A DNA stretch of 35,865 nucleotides, taken from NCBI GenBank assembly GCA_017415485.1, contig JAFQGP010000109.1, positions 1 to 35,865 on the forward strand. Direction: 5' to 3'. Below, piece by piece: positions 23,528-31,375 of this stretch (position 1 is the stretch's first letter; the number at the start of each line of letters is the position of its first letter). The position numbers and the translations under genes are program-made. Source of the stretch: Clostridia bacterium. GTDB taxonomy: Bacteria > Bacillota > Clostridia > Oscillospirales > CAG-272. The notes beneath the pieces were generated by a model that saw only the letters and a program-made list of their open reading frames with translations, was not told the origin of the DNA and did no database searches.

Positions 23528-24334
23528 ATGGAAAACTTTCTCAACTGGCTTGTCGGCGTTGCTCAAAACGTCGGACTGAAGCTCCTCGCCGCTATCCTTG
23601 TATGGATCGTCGGTTCGCTCCTCATCAAAGGCATTCTTAAGATCTTCCCCAACGGCAAGAAATTCGACAAGATGGATCCCACCGTTAAGTCCTTCCTTAA
23701 CTCTTTCGTGAATATCGGACTTTGGGTCATCCTCATCGTCTGCATCGTGGCGATCCTCGGTGTTCCGATGGCGAGCGTTATCGCGGCTATCGCATCCTGC
23801 GGTGTTGCTATCGGTCTTGCTATGCAGGGCTCTCTCTCGAACCTCGCAGGCGGCATTATGCTCCTTCTGTTCCGTCCCTTCAGCGTTGGTGAGTTCATCG
23901 AGACCTCCGGCGTTTCGGGAACCGTTCGCGAGATCGGCATTTTCTACACCCTTCTTATCACCGTTGACAACAAGCACGTGACCATCCCCAACGGCACCAT
24001 GATGAACAACACCGTCATCAACTACTCCCGCGAGGATCTTCGCCGTGTTGATATGGACTTCGGCATTACTTATGAATCCGATTCCGAAAAGGCTTGCGAG
24101 ATCGCAAAGCGTGTTGCTGCGGCTCATGCGGATGTAAAGACCGATATGGATGTTTTTGCAAGAGTTACCAACCTCGGCGATTCCGCTGTAGTTGTTACCG
24201 TCCGCGTTTGGGCAGACGCAGGCAACTACTGGGGCGTTAAGTTCGACCTTACCACCGAGATCCGCAAGGCACTCGAGGCAGAGGGCGTATCTTGCGCATA
24301 TCCTCACATGGATGTTACTATCCTCAACAAGTAA
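23528..24334 (+). CDS. mscS: Small-conductance mechanosensitive channel
   Basis: A 268-residue MscS, close in length to the E. coli channel (286). Three membrane helices: about 15-35, 57-80, and a Gly/Ala-rich pore helix near 84-115 (ASCGVAIGLAMQGSLSNLAGG). A beta domain with RPFSVGEFIE and VTIPNGTMMNNTVINYS, and an alpha-beta C-terminal domain follow. It opens on membrane tension to release solutes during hypo-osmotic shock. The start is the ATG at 23528 after GAAAGGAAA; earlier in-frame starts overlap its promoter and the divergent PflX-like gene. A repeat unit with strong hairpins lies directly after the stop and may end the transcript. Confidence 0.94.
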   Translation: MENFLNWLVGVAQNVGLKLLAAILVWIVGSLLIKGILKIFPNGKKFDKMDPTVKSFLNSFVNIGLWVILIVCIVAILGVPMASVIAAIASCGVAIGLAMQGSLSNLAGGIMLLLFRPFSVGEFIETSGVSGTVREIGIFYTLLITVDNKHVTIPNGTMMNNTVINYSREDLRRVDMDFGITYESDSEKACEIAKRVAAAHADVKTDMDVFARVTNLGDSAVVVTVRVWADAGNYWGVKFDLTTEIRKALEAEGVSCAYPHMDVTILNK

Positions 24335-24336
24335 GC

Positions 24337-24482
24337 CAATTGTAAAACTGCGTTTTACAATTGAGATACGCGCGCTTATCGCCGATTGCCAAAATCTGCG
24401 ATTTTGGCAGCTCCCCTCGGCGCGCGGACTCGCCCGGCTCGTCTAAAAGGTGTTTTTTCGGCGGCAAAGCCACCGAAAAAAC
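24337..24482. repeat. Dispersed double-hairpin repeat (with a third hairpin)
   Basis: Hairpin 1: CAATTGTAAAAC-TGC-GTTTTACAATTG (24337-24363). Hairpin 2: TGCCAAAATC-TGC-GATTTTGGCA (24387-24409). Between them is TTATCGCCGATTGCC. The same order with the same stems recurs at 35776-35863 after lepA. A third stem, TTTTTTCGGCGGC with GCCACCGAAAAAA, lies near 24453-24481. No gene is supported in 24335-24552. Confidence 0.75.
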
Positions 24483-24552
24483 GGATTTTATTAAAAATCA
24501 CTAACTTTCACAATTGGTCAAGCCAATAATTTAATAATCAGGAGACTCGGCA

Positions 24553-25797
24553 ATGAAAGATGTCAGAAGCGCAGAGATTTTATGTGTCGGCACAGAGCTT
24601 TTGCTCGGCGACATAATCAACACCAACGCCTCGTATATTTCGAGGAGACTCGCCGCTCTCGGCATCCCCGTCTATCGGCAAGCCGTTGTGGGTGATAATC
24701 CCGAACGGATGCGGCAGGCGATCGCCGAGTCTTTCTCGCGTTCGGATTGCCTGATACTCACGGGCGGTCTGGGTCCCACATGCGACGATATAACCAAGGA
24801 AATGGTCTCGGAATATCTCGGACTTGAGCTTGAGCTCAATGAAGAGGCGCTCGAGAGAATGAAGTCGTATTTTTCCTCTACAGGAAGAACTATGACAAAA
24901 AACAATGAAAAACAGGCGATGTCACCGCGCGGTGCTCGCGTGCTTCAGAACGATTGGGGCACCGCACCGGGATTTGTCATCGAACGCGATGATAAAACGG
25001 CGATCCTGCTCCCCGGCCCGCCCATCGAGCTTGAGCCGATGTGGCGCGAGAGGGTGGAGCCCTATCTCTTTGAACGCTCTGATTCCGTTATAGTTTCCAA
25101 AAATATTTATATCCTCGGTATGGGTGAATCTGCGGTCGAGGAAAAGCTTCACGATATGATGATGGAGCTGACCAACCCCACGGTCGCACCTTACGCTGGC
25201 AACGGCGAGTGCAGAGTACGAGTCAGCGCAAGGGCAAAGGATGCCGAAACCGCTTCGCGTATGTGTGATGACCTGATCGCGGAAATCAGAAAAACCGAGG
25301 TCGGCGAGTTCATTTACGGCATTGACGTTGACAGTATGGAAAACGCGCTCGTGCTCAGTCTGCGCGAAAAGGGTCTGACTCTTGCCTGTGCCGAATCCTG
25401 CACCGGCGGACTTATCGCCAAGCGGATCACCGATATTTCGGGAAGCTCACAAGTCTTCCTCGGCGGTTGCGTGACCTATGCTTGCTCGGCGAAGGAAAAG
25501 CTTGTCGGAGTTTCGCACGAAACTCTCGAAAAATACGGCGCGGTTTCGGAGCAGACAGCGCGCGAAATGGCTCGCGGTGTAAGGCTCGCGCTCGGTGCCG
25601 ATATAGGCATAGCTACAACAGGTATCGCGGGGCCCGGAGGCGGAACGCCCGAGCAGCCCGTTGGCACGGTTTATATCGCTGTTTCGACCGCGGAGGGCGA
25701 AGAAGTTAAGCTTCTGACCCTCTCGCCGAAGCGTTCGCGCGAGTTTATCCGCATCTGTGCGGCGACAAATGCTATGAAGTTGGCATTAAATACTTGA
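24553..25797 (+). CDS. cinA: CinA: competence/damage-inducible protein, nicotinamide-nucleotide amidohydrolase
   Basis: A 414-residue two-domain protein. The N-terminal domain (about 1-170) is MoaB/MogA-like, seen in EILCVGTELLLGDIINTNA, LTGGLGPTCDD and LLPGPPIELEPM; in CinA it is an ADP-ribose-type pyrophosphatase. The C-terminal PncC domain (about 255-410) has CAESCTGGLIAKRITDISGS and TTGIAGPGGGTPEQPVGTVY and deamidates nicotinamide mononucleotide for NAD recycling. Length is normal. Start after AGGAG. It stands alone, with pfkA about 120 bases downstream behind its own promoter. Confidence 0.94.
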   Translation: MKDVRSAEILCVGTELLLGDIINTNASYISRRLAALGIPVYRQAVVGDNPERMRQAIAESFSRSDCLILTGGLGPTCDDITKEMVSEYLGLELELNEEALERMKSYFSSTGRTMTKNNEKQAMSPRGARVLQNDWGTAPGFVIERDDKTAILLPGPPIELEPMWRERVEPYLFERSDSVIVSKNIYILGMGESAVEEKLHDMMMELTNPTVAPYAGNGECRVRVSARAKDAETASRMCDDLIAEIRKTEVGEFIYGIDVDSMENALVLSLREKGLTLACAESCTGGLIAKRITDISGSSQVFLGGCVTYACSAKEKLVGVSHETLEKYGAVSEQTAREMARGVRLALGADIGIATTGIAGPGGGTPEQPVGTVYIAVSTAEGEEVKLLTLSPKRSREFIRICAATNAMKLALNT

Positions 25798-25835
25798 AAA
25801 ATCGACAAATCTTTACAAAAATCACAAAATACCTC

Positions 25836-25864
25836 TTGATTTTCGTGGAATAATATATTACAAT
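25836..25864 (+). promoter_or_regulatory. Promoter of pfkA
   Basis: TTGATT (25836-25841), 17-bp spacer, TACAAT (25859-25864). Confidence 0.7.
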
Positions 25865-25917
25865 ATAAGGGTTAATAATTATAAAGTCGATCTTTATCGA
25901 CAGGAAGCGAGAAAACA

Positions 25918-26994
25918 ATGAAAAGATTCAACACCATCGGAGTTCTCACATCGGGCGGAGATGCGCCCGGCATGAACTGCGCGATTCGCGCGATCACCCG
26001 CCGTGCTCTTGCAAACGGACTCAAGGTCAAGGGTATTCTTGGCGGTTACAGCGGACTTATCAAGAACGAAATGATCGATCTTGAAGCCCGCGCTGTATCG
26101 AATATCGAAAATCTCGGCGGTACGATCCTGCTTACCGACCGTTGCGATGAATTCAAGACCGAAGAGGGTATGCAGGCTGCTATTGCAAACTGCAAGAAGA
26201 ACAATATCGACGCCATCGTTGCCATCGGCGGCGACGGAACCTTCCGCGGTGCTACCGACCTTTCCCTTCGCGGAATTCCCACCATCGGTGTCACCGGTTC
26301 TATCGACAACGATATTACCGCAACCGACTACACCGTTGGCTTTGACACCGCAATGAACACCGCTATGGAAGCTATCGACAAGCTCCGTGACACCTGCCAG
26401 TCTCACGCGCGCTGCAACGTCGTTGAGGTTATGGGCCGTGACTGCGGCGAGATCGCGCTCAAGGCGGGCATCGCATCGGGCGCAGTCGCGATCGCTATCC
26501 CCGAAGTTCCCTTCGACGAGGATGCCGCTATCGAGCGTATGATCAAGGCTAAGGCAGCGGGCAAGAGAAGTATGCTCGTTGTTGTTTCCGAGGGCGTTTT
26601 CAATAAGGAAGGCAAGCCCTACGGCGAGGATCTCAAGAAGATCATTCAGGATAAGACCGGCATCGAGACCAAGTTCGCGCGCCTTGCGCACGTTGTTCGT
26701 GGCGGTGCTCCCACACTTCGCGACAGACTCACGGCTACCGAAATGGGCAGCTACGCCGTTGATCTTCTTCTTGACGGCAAGAGCGACTGCATCGTAGCCG
26801 AGGTTGACGGACGTATCGTGTCCTTCGACATCAAGTTCGCGCTCACCGTTGACAAGATGTATAAGAAAAAGCTCAAGGAGGGCGCGCTTGACGGCTTCAC
26901 TCCCGAGCAGATCGGCACAATGGAAGAGATCTGCGCTTTCCGCGCATCCGAGATCAAGCGTCTTTACGATATTCATCTCTCTCTTTGCGAGTAA
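25918..26994 (+). CDS. pfkA: ATP-dependent 6-phosphofructokinase
   Basis: A 358-residue glycolytic enzyme phosphorylating fructose 6-phosphate. TSGGDAPGMN (11-20) binds nucleotide. GGDG (104-107) and GSIDND (127-132, catalytic Asp130) have Gly at both positions that differ in pyrophosphate-dependent enzymes (GGDD, KTIDND), so ATP is the expected donor. VMGRDCG (171-177) contacts the substrate. It is about 38 residues longer than the E. coli enzyme, with an extra C-terminal helical tail (MEEICAFRASEIKRLYDIHL). Ribosome site CAGGAAG. Monocistronic: own promoter, and terminator right after. Confidence 0.95.
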   Translation: MKRFNTIGVLTSGGDAPGMNCAIRAITRRALANGLKVKGILGGYSGLIKNEMIDLEARAVSNIENLGGTILLTDRCDEFKTEEGMQAAIANCKKNNIDAIVAIGGDGTFRGATDLSLRGIPTIGVTGSIDNDITATDYTVGFDTAMNTAMEAIDKLRDTCQSHARCNVVEVMGRDCGEIALKAGIASGAVAIAIPEVPFDEDAAIERMIKAKAAGKRSMLVVVSEGVFNKEGKPYGEDLKKIIQDKTGIETKFARLAHVVRGGAPTLRDRLTATEMGSYAVDLLLDGKSDCIVAEVDGRIVSFDIKFALTVDKMYKKKLKEGALDGFTPEQIGTMEEICAFRASEIKRLYDIHLSLCE

Positions 26995-27007
26995 TTCAAT
27001 AAGTTAC

Positions 27008-27038
27008 AAAACTGCCTCATTGATTTGGGGCAGTTTTT
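27008..27038 (+). terminator. Terminator of pfkA
   Basis: AAAACTGCCTC (27008-27018) pairs with GGGGCAGTTTT (27027-27037, one G-U), then T. Confidence 0.88.
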
Positions 27039-27051
27039 TGTCTGCACGGGA

Positions 27052-27080
27052 TTTACATTCATTCGGTTTTATGATATAAT
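27052..27080 (+). promoter_or_regulatory. Promoter of the two-helix membrane protein gene
   Basis: TTTACA (27052-27057), 17-bp spacer, TATAAT (27075-27080). Confidence 0.75.
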
Positions 27081-27109
27081 AAAAGCAGTACTTATTCGGA
27101 GGTGAAGCT

Positions 27110-27913
27110 GTGAGACCTGCGGTTATTCAAAATACCTTGAACAAAAAAAGCAAGATCGGAATTATTATGCTGATTATTGTTATGATAGCCTGCACCGTGC
27201 TTTTTTCCGTCTTGTTTATAAATTGCTTTCGTTTTTACTCCGAATTCGATATCGGATATGACGAATTGTTCTACGAGGAATTGACGTTTGACAAATACGC
27301 AATAATCTATCAACACAAGGGCGCAGATATATATGAAATATATTTTCAAGAATATCCGGAGCCTTTTATTTTCTCTAATATCGTTACGCCCGAGATCGAT
27401 AAAAACGCTATTGCAGGATTGAAGCCGGGCGAAAAGGCAGATGTTTACTATCGTGATACCTCGAACAGAAATTATAATTATTCTATTTGCGAAATGACCT
27501 GCGGTGCTTCACAAATTTTAAGCCTGCAGGAATACGTGGAGAAAAATCAAAATAATCAGACTTTTGGAATGTTTTTTTGTCCGATCGCTATTCTTTGCGG
27601 CTTGGCGGTGTCTTGGTATTTATCGTTGTGGCTGACGGACACCGGACTCGGACGGTTAAAGATCCAATATCAGTTCAACGGTAATGATATCCGTATTTAC
27701 AGATCGGTGAAGGGCTGTTTTCTTGTAATCAACGGCAATGTCGTTGATCGGTATTATCAAGGCGAAATACGCAAGGTTGCATTGAAAGGCAATTTCAAAT
27801 TCGAAGGAAAGAGAATAATCGTGAGTGCGGATATAAAAAGTTGCAAGCTGAAGCTGTATTGCAACGGCGAGTGCGTGGCAACGAAATTTATGTTGAATCC
27901 GCGATATTGGTAA
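27110..27913 (+). CDS. Membrane protein of unknown function, two helices
   Basis: A 267-residue protein starting at GTG after an excellent GGAGGTG. One helix lies at about 17-40 (IIMLIIVMIACTVLFSVLF) and one at about 153-174 (FCPIAILCGLAVSWYLSLWL). The segment between (41-150) is Tyr/Asp-rich and probably outside the cell. The C-terminal part (180-267) is rich in alternating hydrophobic residues (VDRYYQGEIRKVALKGNFKF) and suggests a cytoplasmic beta-barrel or PH-like fold. I do not recognise a family. A+T content is higher than in the genes on either side, a hint of later acquisition. It has its own promoter and a weak terminator. Confidence 0.75.
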   Translation: MRPAVIQNTLNKKSKIGIIMLIIVMIACTVLFSVLFINCFRFYSEFDIGYDELFYEELTFDKYAIIYQHKGADIYEIYFQEYPEPFIFSNIVTPEIDKNAIAGLKPGEKADVYYRDTSNRNYNYSICEMTCGASQILSLQEYVEKNQNNQTFGMFFCPIAILCGLAVSWYLSLWLTDTGLGRLKIQYQFNGNDIRIYRSVKGCFLVINGNVVDRYYQGEIRKVALKGNFKFEGKRIIVSADIKSCKLKLYCNGECVATKFMLNPRYW

Positions 27914-27919
27914 TCTGAT

Positions 27920-27950
27920 ACAGCACTTGCTTTGGCGGGTGCTGTTTTTT
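27920..27950 (+). terminator. Short terminator
   Basis: ACAGCAC (27920-27926) pairs with GTGCTGT after a 12-base loop, then a T run. Confidence 0.75.
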
Positions 27951-28071
27951 AATTATAAATAGAATTATATTTGTCGCCGTCCCCTACGGACTCGTAATGA
28001 CATTGTTTGGTTCATTGAGATTTGTGTTCGTGCTGGATTCATTATAATTGTAATAAAGTGTCGTGTTTATC

Positions 28072-28100
28072 TTGACCTTGCATAAAAATTATGGTATAAT
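28072..28100 (+). promoter_or_regulatory. Promoter of the glycosidase-like gene
   Basis: TTGACC (28072-28077), 17-bp spacer, TATAAT (28095-28100). Confidence 0.85.
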
Positions 28101-28127
28101 GACAAAAAACGCGGAGGTATATGCACA

Positions 28128-29849
28128 ATGAATAAATATTTTGCCTACGATGAAAATAACAGAAAAATAGAATTTTTGTCCGAGGAAAAGGACGGTATTA
28201 TAAAACTGACTCTGCCTCTTGCAGAGTTCAAGGGCGCAAAGGAACTGCGTTTGCTTCCCGAAATCTCCGAGGTGACGGCGGGCGATGAGGGATTTTATCT
28301 TCTCCCGAGAAACATCTCGATGCGTGGTGAGATCAGGGTGGATTTCAAAGAGCGCGAGGATGCTCTTCTTACTTATTCAAAGCCTGTAATGGCTGTATAC
28401 GCGATCGTGAAAAAGGATTACCGTGCACTCGTTCGCTTTGAGAGAAACTACAAGTTTTCCATAAATGCGGAGTTGAAAAACGGCTCGTACAGTGCGCATC
28501 TTTCAACCGAATTCGGTGGAAAGAAAGATCTGCCTTATGATGACATAAGAATTGAGATCATTCCTTTGCCTGAAAATGTGACCTTGGGTGACATTGCAAG
28601 AACCGAGCGTGAACTCCGACTTGAGCGCGGTGAGATCATCCCGCTTGCTCAAAAGTGCCGTGAGAGAGCGGTGGTCGACTATGCAAGCCGTTCGCCTCTC
28701 ATCAGGATCCGAATGGCTTGGAAGCAGAGTCCCTCTCCCGTCAAGCATCAGACTCCCGAAACTCAGCCTCCTGTTCACGTTGCCTGCGATTTCTCCCGCG
28801 TGCGCGATATTGCCGATGCTCTTCACGAAAGAGGCGTCAAAGAATGCGAACTTCAGCTCGTCGGCTGGAATCTCGGCGGCCACGATGGCGCATTCCCTCA
28901 GCTTTTTCCCGTTGAGCCGACTCTCGGCGGTGAGGAAGAAATGAAAAAGACTTTCGCACACGTCAAAAGCCTCGGCTACCGGATCTCAACGCATACCAAC
29001 CTCATCGATGCTTATGAGCTTGCCGATTGCTTCTCGTGGGACGATATTGCAATGGACGAGTCGGGCGAGTATCTGCAGATCGGTGATTACGGAGGAGGCT
29101 ATGCCTACCACGTATGCCCCGAAAGGCAGATGTATACCTCGCTCGGCACAGTTCCCGAGCTTGTGAAATACGGCGAGAACGGTCTGCATTTCAATGACGT
29201 CATTTCGATCGTCGAGCCCGATACCTGCCATTCTCCCAAGCACCCTTGCACGACTGCGGACGGCATCAAGTACGTGAACACCATTATGAACACCCAAATG
29301 GGTATGTTCGGCGGTTTTTCGTCCGAAGGTTGCTTTGATTTTGCTCTCGGAAATCTTGATTACGGACTTTACGTCAGCTTCGGCGACGGATTTGGGCGCA
29401 AGGAATATCCGCTTGCCGATGCTCACCTGCCTTTCTTTGAGCTGACCTATCACGGAATTCTGCTCTATAATCCCACAAGTCCCACCGTCAATTATCCGAT
29501 CAAGAACCCCGAGGATAAGCTGACATTCATCCTTCGCGGCGGCCGTCCTTCCTTCTACTTCCACTCAAAATTCCGCACGGGTGCGAAAAACTGGATGGGC
29601 GAGATCGATTTTCTCACCGACACGGACGCAGATCTTGCTTTTGCCTGCGACCGCATTGCCGAGGCACAGCGCGAGTATGAAGCGCTCTCGCATCTGCAAA
29701 AGGTTTATATGTCAGATTACGTCACGGCGGATGGCATCGAGATCGCAATCTACGAAAACGGCACCGAGATCGTCGGTAATTTCTCCGAAGAGGAAAAGAC
29801 CTACCGCGGAATCACCGTTGCTCCGGGTGATTATAAGATAATTGAATAA
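28128..29849 (+). CDS. Cytoplasmic glycoside-hydrolase-like protein, possible DUF5696 relative
   Basis: 573 residues, no signal peptide. Residues 1-180 look like a beta-sandwich (SKPVMAVYAIVKKDYRALVR). From about 200 to 500 there is a probable TIM barrel: ECELQLVGWNLGGHDGAFPQ, FPVEPTLGG, HVKSLGYRISTHTN, FNDVISIVEPDTC, FGGFSSEGCFDFA. The last 60 residues (IYENGTEIVGNF, VAPGDYKII) resemble the small C-terminal beta domain of many glycosidases. Acidic residues in NDVISIVEPD and FSSEG are candidate catalysts. The layout recalls DUF5696 proteins, which sit near sugar uptake genes; that link is from memory and uncertain. Ribosome site CGGAGGT, own promoter and terminator, single gene. Confidence 0.7.
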   Translation: MNKYFAYDENNRKIEFLSEEKDGIIKLTLPLAEFKGAKELRLLPEISEVTAGDEGFYLLPRNISMRGEIRVDFKEREDALLTYSKPVMAVYAIVKKDYRALVRFERNYKFSINAELKNGSYSAHLSTEFGGKKDLPYDDIRIEIIPLPENVTLGDIARTERELRLERGEIIPLAQKCRERAVVDYASRSPLIRIRMAWKQSPSPVKHQTPETQPPVHVACDFSRVRDIADALHERGVKECELQLVGWNLGGHDGAFPQLFPVEPTLGGEEEMKKTFAHVKSLGYRISTHTNLIDAYELADCFSWDDIAMDESGEYLQIGDYGGGYAYHVCPERQMYTSLGTVPELVKYGENGLHFNDVISIVEPDTCHSPKHPCTTADGIKYVNTIMNTQMGMFGGFSSEGCFDFALGNLDYGLYVSFGDGFGRKEYPLADAHLPFFELTYHGILLYNPTSPTVNYPIKNPEDKLTFILRGGRPSFYFHSKFRTGAKNWMGEIDFLTDTDADLAFACDRIAEAQREYEALSHLQKVYMSDYVTADGIEIAIYENGTEIVGNFSEEEKTYRGITVAPGDYKIIE

Positions 29850-29856
29850 AGATCAG

Positions 29857-29882
29857 AAGCCCGATGTCCGCATCGGGCTTTT
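29857..29882 (+). terminator. Terminator of the glycosidase-like gene
   Basis: AAGCCCGATG (29857-29866), loop TCCG, CATCGGGCTT (29871-29880), then T. Confidence 0.92.
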
Positions 29883-29929
29883 GTGATGAAAAAACACCAA
29901 ATTTTCACATAATTTTTTGTTTTGAATCA

Positions 29930-29957
29930 TTGGAAAAATTCAAAAGAGGTGTATAAT
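29930..29957 (+). promoter_or_regulatory. Promoter of the VTC-DUF4956-lipoprotein operon
   Basis: TTGGAA (29930-29935), 16-bp spacer, TATAAT (29952-29957), about 30 bases before the GTG start. Confidence 0.7.
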
Positions 29958-29987
29958 TTCCTTGAAAAATCCGAAAGGAGGCGCGAT

Positions 29988-30707
29988 GTGGCTAAGGATA
30001 ATTTCATATTCAAGCGGGTGGAGAAAAAATATCTGCTGACCGCGCGTGAGCGCGAGGCTTTGCTTGAAAAGATAGCCCCGATGCTCGTTCCCGACAAATA
30101 CGGTCACAGCACGATATCGAGCCTTTATCTTGACACGCCCGATTTCCGCATCATCCGCGCCTCGATCGAGGCAAAGGAGTTGGGGCACGCCTACAAGGAA
30201 AAGCTCCGCCTTCGAACCTACGGCACTCCGACGGCGGATTCAAAGACTTTTCTTGAGATCAAAAAGAAATACAAGGGCGTTGTCTACAAGCGCAGGATCG
30301 CGATGACGCTTGCCGAGGCTATGGACTACATAAACGGCGGCGCAAGACTGTCCGATTCGCAGATAATGCGCGAGATCGACTATTCGATGAACTTTTATTC
30401 GCATCCGAAGCCCGCGGCGGTGGTTTCCTATGAGCGCGACGCCTTTTTCGTCCGCGATCTGCCCGCGCTTCGCATCACTTTTGACAGCGGGGTGAGGTAT
30501 CGGAATGCGGACCTTGATCTGACTCACGGCTCATACGGCAAGACTTTGCTCGACGATCCTTTTTCGCTTATGGAGATCAAAACCGATGGCGCGATGCCTT
30601 TGTGGCTTTCGCACGCGCTCGACGAGCTGAAGATCTATCCCGCTTCCTTCTCGAAATACGGAAGAGCTTATATTGATATAATCAACGAAAAGAGGAACAA
30701 ACAATGA
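29988..30707 (+). CDS. VTC-domain polyphosphate-polymerase-like protein
   Basis: A 239-residue protein that is essentially one VTC domain (triphosphate-tunnel fold), related to the catalytic domain of yeast Vtc4, which makes polyphosphate from ATP. Tunnel-type residues are present: EKKY (12-15), Lys72/Arg74/Arg76 in EKLRLRTYG, Glu90 with Lys92-94, KRR (101-103), Glu196 in LMEIK (metal site) and Lys223/Arg226 in FSKYGRAY. No membrane helix is seen. The start is a GTG 5 bases after AGGAGG; the ATG two bases earlier is out of frame. The stop overlaps the DUF4956 start (ATGA). Bacterial VTC genes often sit with DUF4956 or CotH genes, so the product may be made at the membrane with its neighbour. 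Activity is inferred. Confidence 0.9.
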   Translation: MAKDNFIFKRVEKKYLLTAREREALLEKIAPMLVPDKYGHSTISSLYLDTPDFRIIRASIEAKELGHAYKEKLRLRTYGTPTADSKTFLEIKKKYKGVVYKRRIAMTLAEAMDYINGGARLSDSQIMREIDYSMNFYSHPKPAAVVSYERDAFFVRDLPALRITFDSGVRYRNADLDLTHGSYGKTLLDDPFSLMEIKTDGAMPLWLSHALDELKIYPASFSKYGRAYIDIINEKRNKQ

Positions 30708-31375
30708 ATGACCTTTTTGCATCAATAATCACCGCGGGCGCGGGACTTACTTTGAAATCCTACCTTGTTGCGCTCGCAACTTCACTCCTTTGCGGACTTA
30801 TCGTGCTTTTGGCAACGTCTTTCAAAAATAACGTGACCAAAAGCTTTGCCGTCACCGTGCTTTTGCTTCCCGCGATAGTGCAGACGGTCATTATGATGGT
30901 CAACGGCAACGTCGGCACGGGAATTGCCGTTGCGGGCGCGTTTTCGCTTGTACGTTTCCGTTCCGTCCCCGGTAAGGCGCGCGAGATTGCTTCGATCTTC
31001 CTTGCCATGACGGCGGGACTTGCCTCCGCGGCGGGGTATGTTGGTATTGCGATCCTCTTTACCGCCGTAATTTCGGTCATTATGCTCGTTTTTTCGCTCA
31101 TCCCGATCAAGCGCGAGCGCGAATATGAGCTCCACGTGACGGTTCCGGAGTCGCTGAATTTTGACGGCGCGTTTGATTCGATCTTCAAAGAATACGCAAG
31201 AAGTTCGCGTTTGGTCAAGACCAAGACTTCGAGTATGGGAAGCCTTTATAAGCTGACCTATATCCTTGATATCAAGGACTGCTCGCGCTCAAAGGAGATG
31301 ATCGACAAGATTCGCGAGCGAAACGGCAATCTCGAGATTTCGCTGTGCACCGCACCCGAGGAGAATGAGCTCTGA
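30704..31375 (+). CDS. DUF4956 membrane protein
   Basis: A 223-residue protein with four helices in residues 18-140 and a cytoplasmic alpha-beta domain (about 140-215). The loop between helices 2 and 4 carries AGAFSLVRFRSVPG, the hallmark of DUF4956. The function of this family is not known. Constant pairing with VTC-domain proteins suggests it anchors them or passes polyphosphate or another product across the membrane. It overlaps both neighbours (ATGA in front, TGATG behind), so all three genes are translationally coupled, implying fixed stoichiometry. Confidence 0.9.
   Translation: MNDLFASIITAGAGLTLKSYLVALATSLLCGLIVLLATSFKNNVTKSFAVTVLLLPAIVQTVIMMVNGNVGTGIAVAGAFSLVRFRSVPGKAREIASIFLAMTAGLASAAGYVGIAILFTAVISVIMLVFSLIPIKREREYELHVTVPESLNFDGAFDSIFKEYARSSRLVKTKTSSMGSLYKLTYILDIKDCSRSKEMIDKIRERNGNLEISLCTAPEENEL

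Noticed and set aside
25918..26994. Pyrophosphate-dependent phosphofructokinase
   Set aside because: Both discriminating positions are Gly (GGDG and GSIDND), as in ATP-dependent enzymes.
27973..28002. CGTCCCCTACGGACTCGTAATGAC stretch resembling common extragenic repeats
   Set aside because: Only one copy in the window and no clear symmetry, so a repeat call cannot be supported.
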